From Pseudomonadota bacterium (lineage in GTDB: Bacteria > Pseudomonadota > Alphaproteobacteria > Acetobacterales > Acetobacteraceae), in NCBI GenBank assembly GCA_021808055.1, contig JAKBCH010000044.1, forward strand, positions 1 to 15,342: 15,342 nt of DNA. Reading direction: 5' to 3'. Under the pieces are notes generated by a model. That model did no database searches. It saw nothing but the letters and a program-made list of their open reading frames with translations, and was not told where the DNA came from. Below, in pieces: positions 13,527 through 15,342 of this stretch (its first letter is position 1; each line of letters begins with the position of its first letter). Made by a program: the position numbers and the translations under genes.

Positions 13527-15342
13527 ATGCCCGCCTACCGTTCACGTACAACCACTCATGGCCGCAACATGGCTGGCGCTCGCGGGTTGTGGCGCGCCAC
13601 CGGCATGAAGGACGCCGATTTCGGCAAGCCGATCATCGCCATCGCCAACAGCTTCACCCAATTCGTGCCGGGCCATGTGCATTTGCAGAATCTCGGCCAG
13701 CTCGTGGCGCGCGAAATTGAGGCCGCAGGCGGCGTGGCCAAGGAATTCAACACCATCGCGGTGGATGACGGCATCGCCATGGGGCATGACGGCATGCTCT
13801 ACTCCCTGCCCTCGCGCGAGCTGATTGCCGATAGCGTGGAGTACATGGTCAACGCCCATTGCGCCGATGCGCTGGTCTGCATCTCCAATTGCGACAAAAT
13901 AACGCCCGGCATGCTGATGGCGAGCCTGCGCCTGAACATCCCCACCGTGTTTGTCTCCGGCGGGCCGATGGAGGCCGGCAAGGTGGTGGTGAAAGGTGCC
14001 GTGCGCGCGCTGGACCTGGTGGATGCCATGGTAGTGGCCGCCGATGACAGCTATTCGGACGAAGAAGTAAAAGCCATCGAGCGTTCCGCCTGCCCCACTT
14101 GCGGCTCCTGCTCCGGCATGTTCACCGCCAATTCCATGAACTGCCTCACCGAGGCGCTGGGGCTTTCCCTGCCCGGCAATGGCTCGGTGCTGGCCACCCA
14201 TGCCGACCGCGAGAAGCTGTTCCGCGAGGCCGGGCATGTCATCGTGGACCTCGCCCGCCGCTGGTATGAGCAGGACGATGCCAACGCCCTGCCACGCGGC
14301 ATTGCCGGCTTCAAGGCGTTTGAGAACGCAATGAGCCTGGACATTGCCATGGGCGGCTCCACCAACACGGTGCTGCATCTGCTGGCCGCGGCGCAGGAAG
14401 CGCAGGTGGATTTCACCATGGCGGATATCGACCGGCTCTCCCGCCGCGTGCCCTGCCTGTGCAAAGTGGCCCCGGCCAAGAGCGATGTGCATATGGAAGA
14501 TGTGCACCGCGCCGGCGGCATCATGTCCATATTGGGCGAGCTGGACCGCGCCGGGCTTATCGATTCTTCTCTGCCCACCGTCCATGCGCGCACGCTGGGC
14601 GAGGCGCTGGACCGCTGGGACATTACCCGTACCGATAGCGAGGAGGTAAAAACCTTCTTCCGCGCCGCACCGGGCGGCGTGCCCACGCAGGTGGCATTCA
14701 GCCAATCCGCCCGCTGGGATGCGCTGGATACGGACCGGCAGAATGGCGTGATCCGCGCCGCCACCCATCCTTTCTCGAAAGATGGCGGCCTTGCCGTACT
14801 GTTCGGCAATCTGGCGCCGGAAGGCTGCATCGTGAAAACCGCGGGCGTGGATGAGAGCATCCTCACCTTCCGCGGCACGGCGCGCGTTTATGAGAGCCAG
14901 GATGCGGCTGTGTCCGGCATTCTCAGTGGCGAGGTGAAGGCCGGGGAAATCGTGGTCATCCGTTACGAGGGACCGAAGGGCGGGCCGGGCATGCAGGAAA
15001 TGCTGTACCCGACCAGCTACCTGAAATCGAAGGGCCTGGGCAAAGCCTGCGCGCTGATTACCGATGGCCGCTTCTCTGGCGGCACTTCGGGGCTTTCCAT
15101 CGGCCATGTGTCGCCGGAAGCGGCGGAGGGCGGGCTGATTGGCCTGGTGGAGACGGGCGATGAAATCCTCATCGACATCCCCAGCCGCGAGGTGAGCCTG
15201 AAGGTGGACGAGGCGAAACTGGCCGGACGCCGCGCGGCGATGGACGCAAAGGGCTGGAAACCCGCTGAAGCGCGCAAGCGCAATGTCTCCCCGGCCTTGC
15301 GTGCCTATGCCGCCATGACCACCAACGCCGCGCGCGGCGCGG
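13527..15342 (+). CDS. ilvD: Dihydroxy-acid dehydratase (3' end beyond window)
   Basis: 605 codons are present without a stop; the usual length is 612-620, so only about ten residues are missing at the right edge. It dehydrates 2,3-dihydroxy-isovalerate and -methylvalerate to 2-keto acids, the third step of valine and isoleucine synthesis. Family signatures are [11 protein letters not shown] (Cys122), [11 protein letters not shown] (Cys189, Cys192, Cys195) and [23 protein letters not shown] near the C-terminus. The N-terminal [10 protein letters not shown] lacks the third cluster cysteine (near 49) of [2Fe-2S] enzymes such as the mycobacterial one, so it is the E. coli type with an oxygen-labile [4Fe-4S] cluster. 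GGAGAG lies six bases before the ATG. Valine codons here are mostly GTG, unlike the GTC-rich upstream genes. It is probably controlled by the divergent LysR protein. Confidence 0.96.
   Translation, partial: MPAYRSRTTTHGRNMAGARGLWRATGMKDADFGKPIIAIANSFTQFVPGHVHLQNLGQLVAREIEAAGGVAKEFNTIAVDDGIAMGHDGMLYSLPSRELIADSVEYMVNAHCADALVCISNCDKITPGMLMASLRLNIPTVFVSGGPMEAGKVVVKGAVRALDLVDAMVVAADDSYSDEEVKAIERSACPTCGSCSGMFTANSMNCLTEALGLSLPGNGSVLATHADREKLFREAGHVIVDLARRWYEQDDANALPRGIAGFKAFENAMSLDIAMGGSTNTVLHLLAAAQEAQVDFTMADIDRLSRRVPCLCKVAPAKSDVHMEDVHRAGGIMSILGELDRAGLIDSSLPTVHARTLGEALDRWDITRTDSEEVKTFFRAAPGGVPTQVAFSQSARWDALDTDRQNGVIRAATHPFSKDGGLAVLFGNLAPEGCIVKTAGVDESILTFRGTARVYESQDAAVSGILSGEVKAGEIVVIRYEGPKGGPGMQEMLYPTSYLKSKGLGKACALITDGRFSGGTSGLSIGHVSPEAAEGGLIGLVETGDEILIDIPSREVSLKVDEAKLAGRRAAMDAKGWKPAEARKRNVSPALRAYAAMTTNAARGA

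Noticed and set aside
13542..15107. A 521-codon minus-strand open frame
   Set aside because: It is the antisense shadow of ilvD, whose plus-strand frame is open to the window edge and carries all family signatures; the minus frame has low-complexity Gly/His/Ala-rich content.

Overview
The window is chromosomal DNA of a GC-rich alphaproteobacterium, most likely of the Rhodospirillales/Acetobacteraceae group. This is judged from the [18 protein letters not shown] type of AspRS motif 2, the alphaproteobacterial ParE, the small-basic-protein/dcd/murA block, and the patatin-DUF3734 gene beside ketone-body genes. No database search was possible. Most of the window is ordinary housekeeping and metabolic sequence. 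I see no defence system, CRISPR array, prophage or insertion sequence.

Layout. Positions 1-592 hold no convincing long gene. They contain a strong intrinsic terminator for the gmhA-side operon (525-561, minus) and, further left, a compact promoter/terminator pair on the minus strand that could make a ~90-nt RNA. Positions 593-2771 (minus) read adc, bdhA, gmhA. Acetoacetate decarboxylase and 3-hydroxybutyrate dehydrogenase act on ketone-body or polyhydroxybutyrate breakdown products. The sugar-isomerase gene follows behind a hairpin that buries its ribosome-binding site. Divergent from adc is a patatin-like hydrolase (2895-4079). The shared 123-bp promoter region carries a perfect 7-3-7 palindrome plus a third CATATG, which looks like an operator. 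parE (4141-6111) follows the patatin gene.

A 328-bp spacer then holds a stem-loop just after parE and the intrinsic terminator of a minus-strand HU gene (6440-6709). Two tRNA genes, Phe(GAA) and Thr(GGT), also lie on the minus strand. To the right, on the plus strand, come an unlisted 52-residue basic protein gene (7202-7360), dcd and murA, tightly overlapped and presumably co-transcribed. Behind murA is a decayed DUF1810-type gene (9221-9418). rnd (minus) and aspS (plus) are divergent. aspS carries a one-base frameshift at a C run near 11480. A LysR regulator (minus) and ilvD (plus, running off the right edge) form a divergent pair with an AT-rich operator-like spacer, an arrangement resembling ilvR-ilvD of Caulobacter.

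The items most worth a second look are the small gene before dcd, the DUF1810 relic, the aspS frameshift, the candidate small RNA at 193-321, the palindromic operator between adc and the patatin gene, and the hairpin masking the gmhA start.
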